From NCBI GenBank assembly GCA_964448445.1, contig CAYVAU010000027.1, forward strand, positions 1 to 18,901: a stretch of DNA of 18,901 bases, given 5' to 3'. Origin of the DNA: B73-G16 sp964448445 (lineage in GTDB: Bacteria; Desulfobacterota; B13-G15). Of this stretch, positions 12,490 through 18,901 are shown one piece after another. The translations under genes and the position numbers were made by a program. The stretch's first letter is position 1. The number at the start of each line of letters is the position of its first letter. The notes beneath the pieces are model-generated. The model was not told the DNA's origin. It worked only from the letters and a program-made list of their open reading frames with translations, and did no database searches.

Positions 12490-13454
12490 TGAAGAGGAGG
12501 GATACAGCTACAGAGGTTAAAGTCGGACTGCTCATCCTCATAGGGATCGCAGTCCTGCTTTATATGACCTTCAGGATCAGCAAGCTCGAAAGGATAGAGG
12601 GCAACACCTACTATGCCCTCTTTCCCACGGTATCCGGACTTGCCAAAGGTGCCCCAGTAGAGGTGGCGGGAGTGGTGGTGGGAAGGGTAGAGGAAATAGG
12701 GCTTGAGGGGAAAAAGGCCAGGGTCACGATGGTGATCTCCAAAAAGGTCAAACTCTTCGAGGACGCCACAGCCACCCTGCGAACCCATGGGGCCTTGGGT
12801 GACAAGTTCATTGAGGTCGATCCAGGAACCCCTTCCCTTGAGCCCCTCAAACCCAAAGGCCTCATTCCTTTCAGCAAGGTCACCCCCGATCTCGATCAAC
12901 TCTTCCTTTCCCTCCAGAAGACCGCTGAGGGACTGGCGGGGATGGGAGAGGCACTGGATGATCTTATGGGCGATAAGGAGACCCGGCAGGCCTTCAAGGA
13001 ACTCGTTTTAAACCTCAGGGATTCAAGCCGAGAATTCAAGCTGTTTCTGGCCACCAACCGGGAACGGCTCGACAGAACCATCGCGAACCTGGAGGCCTTC
13101 TCAAAAGACCTTGATCCCCTCCTCAACAAGGCCTCCCAAGGCCTGGACCGCATGCAGTCAGCCCTTGCTTCTTTTGAGGAGCTTGGGAGGAATCTTAAGG
13201 AAGGCAGGGGAACGCTGGGAAGACTCCTCACCGACAAGAGCCTTTACGAGGATCTCAGGGAGGCCGCCAATGGGTTCCGACTGCTGGCCCGGAGGGTCAA
13301 TCGGGGCGAGGGTACCCTGGGCAAGCTCCTCACCGATGAAGGGCTATACCTTCAGGCCGAACGCACGCTGAAGAAGGTCGAGAGGGCGGCAGAAGGCATC
13401 CAGGAACAGACGCCCATCACGGTACTTGGTACCGCGGCAGGGATGATTTTCTGA
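12489..13454 (+). CDS. mlaD: MlaD-type MCE-domain lipid-binding protein
   Basis: A 321-residue protein anchored in the inner membrane by one N-terminal helix (about 12-29, VGLLILIGIAVLLYMTF), with the MCE domain at about 38-116 (GLAKGAPVEVAGVVVGRVEEIGL, then LRTHGALGDKFIEVDPG). A long helical C-terminal region (about 130-310) has repeated GRGTLGRLLTDKSLYEDLREA and GEGTLGKLLTDEGLYLQAERT units, as seen in longer MCE proteins. MCE hexamers form the periplasmic conduit for lipids. The ATG at 12489 overlaps the mlaF stop and has GGAGG 7 bases upstream; a GTG at 12486 is rejected. MlaC, MlaB and MlaA are not encoded nearby. Confidence 0.94.
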   Translation: MKRRDTATEVKVGLLILIGIAVLLYMTFRISKLERIEGNTYYALFPTVSGLAKGAPVEVAGVVVGRVEEIGLEGKKARVTMVISKKVKLFEDATATLRTHGALGDKFIEVDPGTPSLEPLKPKGLIPFSKVTPDLDQLFLSLQKTAEGLAGMGEALDDLMGDKETRQAFKELVLNLRDSSREFKLFLATNRERLDRTIANLEAFSKDLDPLLNKASQGLDRMQSALASFEELGRNLKEGRGTLGRLLTDKSLYEDLREAANGFRLLARRVNRGEGTLGKLLTDEGLYLQAERTLKKVERAAEGIQEQTPITVLGTAAGMIF

Positions 13455-13455
13455 G

Positions 13456-14781
13456 ATGTCCTGGAAGGCCAGAATCATGCTGTTGGGGGTCTTTATGCTG
13501 ATCTGGGTGGGTTCACCTGCAAGGGCTTCCTTTTCCCTCTGGCCCCTCTTGACCTGTGAAAGGCAAGAAGGGTGTTTACGCCTTGAGGTCCTGGGTCCCC
13601 TGTTCTTTTGGCAGAGGGAAGGCGAGGAGGTTCAATGGGGGTTGAGACCCATCATCAGCAGGACCGTCGGTCCGGGATTCGATCGCTGGGAATTCCTCTA
13701 TCCCCTGGGCAAATTAGAAAAAACACCCGATGGGGAGAAGGGGTATCTTTTCCCCATCTGGTCAAAGGAGGAAGACTTCACCTTGCTTTTTACCGCCTTC
13801 TGGGGAAAGGACAGGGGAGGGACCTCTTATGGGGGGATATTCCCCTTCTTCGGCGAAATAAGGGATCGCTTCGGGAGGGACAGGATCTGGTTTTTCCTGT
13901 GGCCCCTTTATACGAGGATCGAGGATGGGGGAACGCTCACCTTGAAACTCCTCTGGCCCTTACTGAAGGTCTACCGCGGGAGAACCCACGGTTTCGCCCT
14001 CTTTCCCCTGTATGGTCGAAGGGAACTACCGGGAAGAAAAGAGGGATTTTTCCTCTGGCCCCTTTACATATGGCGCGATGAGGAACGCGCCGAGGGAACC
14101 TTCAGCTTCAGGCTTTGTTTCCCCCTTTTTGCATCGACGAGGTCTCCAAGGGCCAGTTCCTTTTTCTTGATCCCTCCTTTTTTTCATCACCGCAAAAGAT
14201 GCGAGCCTCCTAGGGAACGATGGGAATTATGGCCCTTTTTGCTGTTTGAGGAAAACGAAAAGAGGATCTTCCCCCTTTTTCGCGTGAAGGTGAGCGAAGG
14301 CAAGGAAAGGCGATGGTTTCTCTGGCCCCTTTATGTCTCTGAATACGATAGGACCTCAGGGATGGAGATCCGAAGGGAGAGGTTCCTGCTTCTTAGCGGG
14401 CAAAGGACCGTGTCCTCGGATCGAAGGATCCTTTTCCGCCAATTCGACCTGTGGCCCCTCCTTTCGGTGAGGGAGGGAAAGGGGAGCAAAGAGGTTCTGT
14501 TTCCCTATCTGCTACCCCTAAGGGATGAGGGGCTTAAGCGCAACCTCCAGCCCCTCATCACCTTCTTCAGGTATGAACGCACCAGGGAGAGGGAGACCTT
14601 CGACCTCCTCTGGGGACTGATCCGCCAAAGGGAGACCCCCAGCGGGGGATTCTTCAGGTTTGGGTTTCTCCTTGAGAGGAGGTGGGGAGGCGGGGAGGAA
14701 CAGGTGCGGCTCCTTTTGGGTTTGATTTCCTTCGAAAAGTCGGGGGAAAGATGGAGATTGAGGTTACTGGACCTTTTCTGA
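13456..14781 (+). CDS. Secreted (W/F)P(L/F)-repeat protein of unknown function
   Basis: A 441-residue protein with a cleavable-looking signal peptide (about 1-24, ending SPARA). The mature part holds about fifteen copies of a short motif of the form hydrophobic-(W/F/Y)-P-(L/F/I)-(Y/F/L/W), with Pro at about residues 30, 83, 100, 130, 150, 168, 184, 202, 223, 240, 260, 273, 291, 334 and 350. Typical copies are FFLWPLY, ALFPLYG and LWPLL. Spacing is mostly 16-21 residues, and the linkers are rich in Arg and Glu. A regular beta-strand repeat (barrel, propeller or solenoid) in the periplasm or outer membrane is likely; this is inference. It starts 1 base after mlaD and overlaps the next gene by 31 bases. 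I do not recognise the family. Confidence 0.88.
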   Translation: MSWKARIMLLGVFMLIWVGSPARASFSLWPLLTCERQEGCLRLEVLGPLFFWQREGEEVQWGLRPIISRTVGPGFDRWEFLYPLGKLEKTPDGEKGYLFPIWSKEEDFTLLFTAFWGKDRGGTSYGGIFPFFGEIRDRFGRDRIWFFLWPLYTRIEDGGTLTLKLLWPLLKVYRGRTHGFALFPLYGRRELPGRKEGFFLWPLYIWRDEERAEGTFSFRLCFPLFASTRSPRASSFFLIPPFFHHRKRCEPPRERWELWPFLLFEENEKRIFPLFRVKVSEGKERRWFLWPLYVSEYDRTSGMEIRRERFLLLSGQRTVSSDRRILFRQFDLWPLLSVREGKGSKEVLFPYLLPLRDEGLKRNLQPLITFFRYERTRERETFDLLWGLIRQRETPSGGFFRFGFLLERRWGGGEEQVRLLLGLISFEKSGERWRLRLLDLF

Positions 14782-15692
14782 AAGGGGTCCTTCGGGATTA
14801 CGGCCTCATGGTGCCAAAGGGCGCAGTGGTCCGGGATCCGGAGGAGGTGCCCAGGGTCCTTCTGAGTCTAGGAGGGCGCGCAATCCTCAAAGCCCCGGGG
14901 GCCAGCACCCTGTGTGAAAGTCCCGAGGAGGCCCAAAACTGGGTAAGGGAAAGGTTCGCGCAGGGGATGAGGGAAATCCTGATCGAGGAGTATGTGGAAA
15001 CGGAGAGGACCTTCAGCTTGCGCCTTTTTCCCCTGTGCAGAGAAGCCCTTATAGGGGTCTCCCTTCGGGAGGTCCCTTCGGGGAGGGAATCCCTTGAAAG
15101 GATCGACCCATCGATAGGTCCCATGCCCTTTCAGGGGAGGAGGATTGCCCTCTCCCTGGGCCTCTCTGCCGACCTCTTTGGACAGTTCTCCGAGGTACTC
15201 TGTGGCCTTTACAGGGTTTTCACCGAAAGGGGACTGAAGGAAATTGGTGTCAAATTGGGGCTGAGCAAGCGATGGACCTTCGTGGTCCTCGATATCGAAA
15301 AATGGGAGGAATCCCTTTCGGGGACGCATTTCCTTGACCTTCGACCATCGGGGCTCTCCTTGATCACCTTTGAAGTGACCCGTGCAAAGGGTCTCATCGA
15401 CCTCATCGGCGAAAAAGGTATTGAGATCGCAAGGGTTTGGATCGTCCTGCAGGACCCGTCAAGAATTGCAGATGAGCTCTCCCGGATCCTCGCTGAGACC
15501 GAGGGACCGGTGATACTGGATCTGTCCCTTCCCCTGATTCAGGGGATATCCACAGCGTTGTGGGATGGGATGAGGGGGAAGGAGCCTCTGATCGTTCTGA
15601 CCAGCGACGAAGCCCTGGGAGTCGACCTCCGACGGAAGGGATTTCGGGTCTCTGCGGATATCGGCAGTTTACAGGAACTGCTGGAGGGCTGA
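14751..15692 (+). CDS. Degenerate succinyl-CoA synthetase beta-like (ATP-grasp) protein
   Basis: A 313-residue relative of the SucC beta chain. The N-terminus LKGVLRDYGLMVPKGAVVRDPEEV matches the SucC opening, and ILIEEYVETERTFSLRLFPLCREALIGVSLREV matches the ATP-grasp core, ending IDPSIGPMPFQGRRIALSLGL. Features expected of an active enzyme are altered: the EINPL metal/ATP segment reads EIGVK, the glycine-rich ATP loop after ILK is missing, and the C-terminal ligase half lacks the DVGGGA and NIFGGI blocks. A binding or regulatory role seems more likely than catalysis. I use the ATG at 14751, with a weak GGGGGAAAG before it; it overlaps the repeat-protein gene by 31 bases and is followed at once by the alpha-like gene. 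Confidence 0.78.
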   Translation: MEIEVTGPFLKGVLRDYGLMVPKGAVVRDPEEVPRVLLSLGGRAILKAPGASTLCESPEEAQNWVRERFAQGMREILIEEYVETERTFSLRLFPLCREALIGVSLREVPSGRESLERIDPSIGPMPFQGRRIALSLGLSADLFGQFSEVLCGLYRVFTERGLKEIGVKLGLSKRWTFVVLDIEKWEESLSGTHFLDLRPSGLSLITFEVTRAKGLIDLIGEKGIEIARVWIVLQDPSRIADELSRILAETEGPVILDLSLPLIQGISTALWDGMRGKEPLIVLTSDEALGVDLRRKGFRVSADIGSLQELLEG

Positions 15693-15693
15693 G

Positions 15694-16527
15694 ATGAAAC
15701 TTCTTGAAGGCCTGAAGGAGGGGGTCCTCATTCAGGGCCTCTCTTCCTCCCTCGGACGTTATTGCCTCAGGGAAATGGTCCTTTACGGCACAAAGGTCCT
15801 TGGGGCAGTTGAGCCGGGACGGGGAGGGACAGAATGGGAGGGGATCCCCGTTTTCGATACCGTCAGAGAGGCCCAAGGGAGGACCGGTGCGCGGATCTCG
15901 GTCGTTTCGGTGATGGGATCGGGCCTTATTGACTCCCTCATTGAGGCGGCTGATGCGGGAATTGGGCTCATCATCTGCATAAGCGGAGGGGAAAAACTTC
16001 CGCGGCTCCTTTGGGCCACTAGGGTTGTGGAACAGTATGGATCCCTCATGCTGGGTCCTTCCTGTGGGGGTATCCTGATACCAAACCTTACCAAAGTGGG
16101 CATTCTTCCCCACTACGGGGTAAAAGGGGGACGGTGGATCGTTGTGTCGCGCTCCGCCTCCCTTGCCCACACGATAGTGACGAGCATGGGGCTCGGGATT
16201 TCGGTGTGGATCGATGTTGGCGAGGAGATCCTGGGGAGGGGAATCTACGAGATCCTGAAAGAGCTGCGGGGAGGTGGGGAATCTCACGGCGTCCTTTACC
16301 TTGCAGCCGGGGACGAAGTGGACTTGGAACTTGGCGAGTTCCTCAAGGGAACCTTCTCCCCCTCCTTTGCCTATATCCCCGGTAGAGAAATCGATCCGGG
16401 CAGATACTGGGAGATATCCTCGGCTTTAAGGGGAAAGGGCTTCTTTGTGCTGGGGCCGGATTTGAAGATCCCTCAGGGCCTTATGCCCGACCAAACACTG
16501 GAAGGATCCTCTCGCGCATCCACTTAG
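15694..16527 (+). CDS. Degenerate succinyl-CoA synthetase alpha-like (CoA-binding) protein
   Basis: A 277-residue relative of the SucD alpha chain. VLIQGLSSSLGRYCLREMVLYGTKVLGAVEPGRGG, EGIPVFDTVREA, GIGLIICISGGEKLP, LMLGPSCGGILIPNLTKVGILP and WIVVSRSASLAHTIVTSMGLGISVWIDVG align with the CoA-binding and core regions of SucD. The phosphohistidine loop (GHAGAI in active enzymes) is absent; the corresponding C-terminal region reads IPGREIDPGRYWEISSALRGKGF. Phosphoryl transfer by the usual mechanism is therefore unlikely. GGAGG lies 6 bases ahead of the ATG. It is the last gene of the Mla operon and its 3' end overlaps the opposing M23 gene by 47 bases. Confidence 0.8.
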   Translation: MKLLEGLKEGVLIQGLSSSLGRYCLREMVLYGTKVLGAVEPGRGGTEWEGIPVFDTVREAQGRTGARISVVSVMGSGLIDSLIEAADAGIGLIICISGGEKLPRLLWATRVVEQYGSLMLGPSCGGILIPNLTKVGILPHYGVKGGRWIVVSRSASLAHTIVTSMGLGISVWIDVGEEILGRGIYEILKELRGGGESHGVLYLAAGDEVDLELGEFLKGTFSPSFAYIPGREIDPGRYWEISSALRGKGFFVLGPDLKIPQGLMPDQTLEGSSRAST

Positions 16528-17791
16528 GATCCAACCAGTCTATCGGATCCACCGGATAGCCGGAAAGCATAACGGCAAAGTGCAGGTGATCCCCTCCGGC
16601 AAAGCCAGTGGCCCCAGTGTATCCTATAACCTGGCCTTTTTTCACCTCCTGTCCCTTCCTGACGGTCCAGCGGCTCAGATGGGCATATAGGGTCATCAAT
16701 CCCAGTCCGTGATCCAGGATGACCACATTCCCGTAAATTCCCACCGGGCCTGCGAAGATGACAATTCCGCGGTTGGCAGCGGGAACCGGGGCGTTGGGGA
16801 CAGATGCGAGATCCAAGGCCAGATGCACCGAATGGCCGATGACCTTGCCCTTATAGAGATAGGTCCTACGATCACCAAAGGTGGCCATAACCTTGCTGTT
16901 GGGGAATTGAAGAAAGGCCCCTTCCCACAGGGGTTCAGGAAGGGAACTGGAGGCGACCTTTCTCAGGAACTGGTCGTTTTGCCGGCGCATTTGCTCGTTC
17001 ACATACTCGAAGGCCTCCTCGGGGGACAGATGCCTCTTTTCGGGTGGCAGAAGGGGATAGATCTTGGTCTGAATGAAGGTATCCGAAAGGGATATGACAT
17101 CGCGCTTCATCGGTCGCCTGAGGGGAACATAGGGGAGGGCCCAGGATGCTTCATTCCCCGCACGATCCCAGGCAACCACCCTCGCTTTTCCTCCTCCGGC
17201 ATAAAAGGGAATCCCAAAAAGCCCCCTCCAGAGCGGCTTTCCCTTCCCTTCGGGGTAAGCCCTGAAAAAGCAATTACCCACCTTCACACCCGCCTTCACC
17301 GCATCGGCACTGACCCTCAAAAGGACGGCCCCTGAGCCGTTCTGATATACATACCGGGTCGAGGCCAAAAGTTCGACCTCCGGGGGGGTGAGATCGATGA
17401 GGACTTTGGCCTCCTTTACCGTCCGGTTGCCCCTGCCGAAGTTCCAGAGGGAAAAATCCCTTACCCGGACCAACAAACGGGCTTCACCCTCCTTGAGACC
17501 CAGCTTTTGGGGCTCAACGGAAAGTCGAACTTCCCTCTCCTTCTGCCCCCGAGGGAACCTCTCCAAGTAAAGCTCACAGACCTTTCCTCCCTGCAGGATC
17601 AAAACCCTCGCTTCCCTCAGACCCGATGGTTTGTCGAGGAACTTCAGGGCCAGGGAGGCCCTTTTTCCTAGGGGGAGACTCCCTTCAGGCATGAGCACTT
17701 CAGGGGGCTTCCGTTCAAAAGAGGGAAGGAACAGCAGCGACAAGAGCAACAAAATGACGACCCCCACACCAACATAGATCCCCTTCTTCAT
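16481..17791 (-). CDS. Membrane-anchored M23 (LytM-type) metallopeptidase
   Basis: A 436-residue protein with an N-terminal signal anchor (about 5-24, VGVGVVILLLLSLLFLP) and a periplasmic region containing Ig-like beta segments (DLTPPEVELLASTRYVYQNGSG; VVAWDRAGNEASWALP). The M23 peptidase domain is C-terminal: H323 and D327 (HLALDLA), NVVILDHGLGLMTLYAHLS with H371, VKKGQVIGYTGATGFAGGDHLHFAV with H402/H404. All zinc and catalytic residues are present, so it is likely an active peptidoglycan endopeptidase. AGAAGGC precedes the ATG. It lies 40 bases after the cyclic-nucleotide-fold gene and probably shares its transcript. Confidence 0.92.
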   Translation of the reverse strand: MKKGIYVGVGVVILLLLSLLFLPSFERKPPEVLMPEGSLPLGKRASLALKFLDKPSGLREARVLILQGGKVCELYLERFPRGQKEREVRLSVEPQKLGLKEGEARLLVRVRDFSLWNFGRGNRTVKEAKVLIDLTPPEVELLASTRYVYQNGSGAVLLRVSADAVKAGVKVGNCFFRAYPEGKGKPLWRGLFGIPFYAGGGKARVVAWDRAGNEASWALPYVPLRRPMKRDVISLSDTFIQTKIYPLLPPEKRHLSPEEAFEYVNEQMRRQNDQFLRKVASSSLPEPLWEGAFLQFPNSKVMATFGDRRTYLYKGKVIGHSVHLALDLASVPNAPVPAANRGIVIFAGPVGIYGNVVILDHGLGLMTLYAHLSRWTVRKGQEVKKGQVIGYTGATGFAGGDHLHFAVMLSGYPVDPIDWLDPKWMRERILPVFGRA

Positions 17792-17831
17792 GCCTTCTGG
17801 GCTTATCAGAAATCGGGGACGATATCAAGCC

Positions 17832-18302
17832 TTATCCGTAGGACTTGATCTCAGGGGCCGTTTCGCGGGCCACCTCTTCGGCCACAAGGCCATAGGCCCT
17901 CCTCAACCTCTTGGCCAGAAGCGTCACCAGATTCCGTAAAAAGACGAGGGCATCGGAGGTGGGGCTGTCTATGAGCCTTTGAACCGCATCCATCGGCACC
18001 TGCACCGCCTTGACCCTGGAGATGGCCGTGGCTGTGGCCACATGCACCGGGGGCTCGGCCAGGGCCATGAAACCGAAGAGATCCCCCGGAGTGCTCATCA
18101 CAAAGTGGATACCACTTTCCCCTTGACCCGAGACGAACACATCCACCTGACCTTCCTGCAACACGTAAAAGCTCTCGGCAGGATCGCCCCTTCTGAAAAT
18201 CACCTCCCCGGCCCCAAAGGCCTTCTCCCGACAAAGGGAGGCGATCTTCTCCAGAGCCCCAATACTCACACCCTTGAATAAATCCGACTCTTTTATGATC
18301 AT
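17832..18302 (-). CDS. Stand-alone cyclic-nucleotide-binding-fold protein
   Basis: A 156-residue Crp-like cupin domain: SDLFKGVSIGALEKIASLCREKAFGAGEVIFRRGDPAESFYVLQEGQVDVFV, then the binding-cassette region PGDLFGFMALAEPPVHVATATAISRVKAVQVP and a C-terminal helix (FLRNLVTLLAKRLRRAYGLV). No helix-turn-helix follows, so it is not a typical Crp/Fnr regulator. The cassette lacks the canonical Arg that holds the cyclic phosphate (PVHVATATA in place of P-R-S/T-A), so ligand binding is uncertain. It may be a regulatory subunit acting on a partner protein. A promoter-like TTGACA/TAAAGT pair and GGGGGTGAG lie upstream of the ATG. Confidence 0.85.
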   Translation of the reverse strand: MIIKESDLFKGVSIGALEKIASLCREKAFGAGEVIFRRGDPAESFYVLQEGQVDVFVSGQGESGIHFVMSTPGDLFGFMALAEPPVHVATATAISRVKAVQVPMDAVQRLIDSPTSDALVFLRNLVTLLAKRLRRAYGLVAEEVARETAPEIKSYG

Positions 18303-18327
18303 TATTTCTCACCCCCTTTTATATGGG

Positions 18328-18355
18328 ACTTTAGCCCACACAAAAGGGCTGTCAA
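18328..18355 (-). promoter_or_regulatory. Candidate sigma-70-type promoter of the cyclic-nucleotide-fold gene
   Basis: On the minus strand TTGACA (18355-18350), a 16-base spacer, and TAAAGT (18333-18328). Transcription would start near 18321, leaving about 18 bases of leader with GGGGGTGAG before the ATG at 18302. The -35 box overlaps the ribosome site proposed for tgt. The interval also holds the short inverted repeat AGCCC/GGGCT at 18333-18350. Confidence 0.45.
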
Positions 18356-18363
18356 GGAATAAG

Positions 18364-18901
18364 GTGGGTTTTTTCAAATTCTGTTTGGAAAAAAAGACCC
18401 CTTATGGAAGGCTTGGTTGGATGGATACCCCCCATGGGAGGGTGAGGACGCCGGTGTTTATGCCGGTGGGGAGTCAGGGGTCGGTGAAGGCGGTAAGTCC
18501 CAGGGATCTCGAGGATCTCGGGGTTGAGATGGTGTTGTCTAATACCTATCACCTATATTTGAGGCCTGGGGTGGAGGTGATAGTTGAGGTTGGGGGGTTG
18601 CATCGCTTCATTGGTTGGGAGGGGCCCATTCTCACTGACAGTGGTGGTTATCAGATCTTCAGCCTTTGCAGGTTCGTGAGGGTGCTGGAGGAGGGGGTTG
18701 AGTTCAGATCCCATCTTGATGGTTCCCTCCACCTTCTGACTCCCGAGAGGGTCATGGAGATTCAGGGGGCCTTTGGGGTGGACATAGCGATGAGCCTTGA
18801 CGAGTGCCTTCCCTATCCCTCCGAGAAGCGGAGGGTGGAAAGCTCGGTGGAACTGACCTTGCGATGGGCGAGGAGGGGCAAGGAGGCCTGGAGGGGTAGG
18901 G
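18364..18901 (+). CDS. tgt: tRNA-guanine transglycosylase, 5' part (cut by window edge)
   Basis: The first 179 codons of bacterial Tgt, which swaps guanine 34 for the queuosine precursor preQ1 in GUN-anticodon tRNAs. Visible blocks: TPHGRVRTPVFMPVGSQGSVKAV, LSNTYHLYLRPG, GLHRFIGWEGPILTDSGGYQIFSL (with the catalytic-pocket Asp in TDSGG), FRSHLDGSLHLLTPERVMEIQ and IAMSLDECLPYP. I choose GTG at 18364, giving MGFFKFCLEKKTPYGRLGWM, because AAGGA lies 5 bases upstream and family members begin with a similar FKF block; the ATG at 18421 would cut this off. The zinc-binding C-terminus lies beyond the window. Confidence 0.93.
   Translation, partial: MGFFKFCLEKKTPYGRLGWMDTPHGRVRTPVFMPVGSQGSVKAVSPRDLEDLGVEMVLSNTYHLYLRPGVEVIVEVGGLHRFIGWEGPILTDSGGYQIFSLCRFVRVLEEGVEFRSHLDGSLHLLTPERVMEIQGAFGVDIAMSLDECLPYPSEKRRVESSVELTLRWARRGKEAWRGR

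Noticed and set aside
15403..16287. 294-codon minus-strand frame opposite the SucD-like gene
   Set aside because: No known domain; the plus-strand frame aligns with SucD through most of its length.
14751..16527. Annotating the pair as functional succinyl-CoA synthetase
   Set aside because: The EINPL, GGGA and GHAGAI-type motifs needed for activity are missing or changed.
1..18901. CRISPR arrays, insertion sequences, tRNA or rRNA genes
   Set aside because: No repeat-spacer pattern, transposase motifs, terminal inverted repeats or conserved RNA sequences were seen by eye on either strand.

Overview
The window is a gene-dense piece of a Gram-negative, probably anaerobic bacterial chromosome, G+C-rich by eye. 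Gram-negative: it carries Mla-type outer-membrane lipid transport genes, a lytic transglycosylase and an M23 endopeptidase. Probably anaerobic: the left third is a cluster of MTH1175/NifX-fold proteins, an Mrp/Nbp35 ATPase, a NifU-type scaffold and a CCG-domain Fe-S protein, run by a sigma-54 activator. This resembles the 'orange protein' (ORP) clusters known from sulfate reducers such as Desulfovibrio. Frequent AGG arginine codons and compact gene packing suggest a thermophile. A Desulfobacterota-like lineage is my best guess, by inference only.

Region 1 (1-3081, minus strand) is one operon read from right to left: an FmdB-type zinc ribbon, a NifX-fold protein, three tandem small Trp/Gly/Pro-rich proteins (one a 43-residue microprotein with 15 tryptophans), an Nbp35-type ATPase, and two more NifX-fold proteins, the last cut by the window edge. 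A near-perfect sigma-54 promoter precedes the first gene. Two 13-bp imperfect inverted repeats lie about 60-90 bp upstream of it and look like activator-binding sites.

Region 2 (3199-6118) has a plus-strand NifU-like scaffold gene that meets, tail to tail, a minus-strand pair made of a PAS/AAA+/Fis sigma-54 activator and a CCG-domain Fe-S oxidoreductase. Regulator, promoter and targets are therefore adjacent.

Region 3 (6151-9040) holds a lytic transglycosylase and pgsA on the plus strand. They run tail to tail, with overlap, into a minus-strand pair of peptide/nickel-type ABC permeases.

Region 4 (9105-16527, plus strand) is a tightly coupled eight-gene operon: an enoyl-CoA hydratase/isomerase-fold protein, alanine racemase, MlaE, MlaF and MlaD, a secreted protein built of about fifteen (W/F)P(L/F) repeats, and a pair related to succinyl-CoA synthetase beta and alpha chains that have lost key catalytic motifs. 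The linkage of the last three genes to an Mla transporter is the most unusual part of the window.

Region 5 (16481-18901) holds a membrane-anchored M23 peptidase and a stand-alone cyclic-nucleotide-binding-fold protein on the minus strand, then the start of tgt (queuosine tRNA modification) on the plus strand, cut by the right edge. I saw no rRNA, tRNA, CRISPR or insertion sequence. No stretch longer than 300 bases lacks a gene; the longest gap (3082-3263) is the divergent regulatory region.
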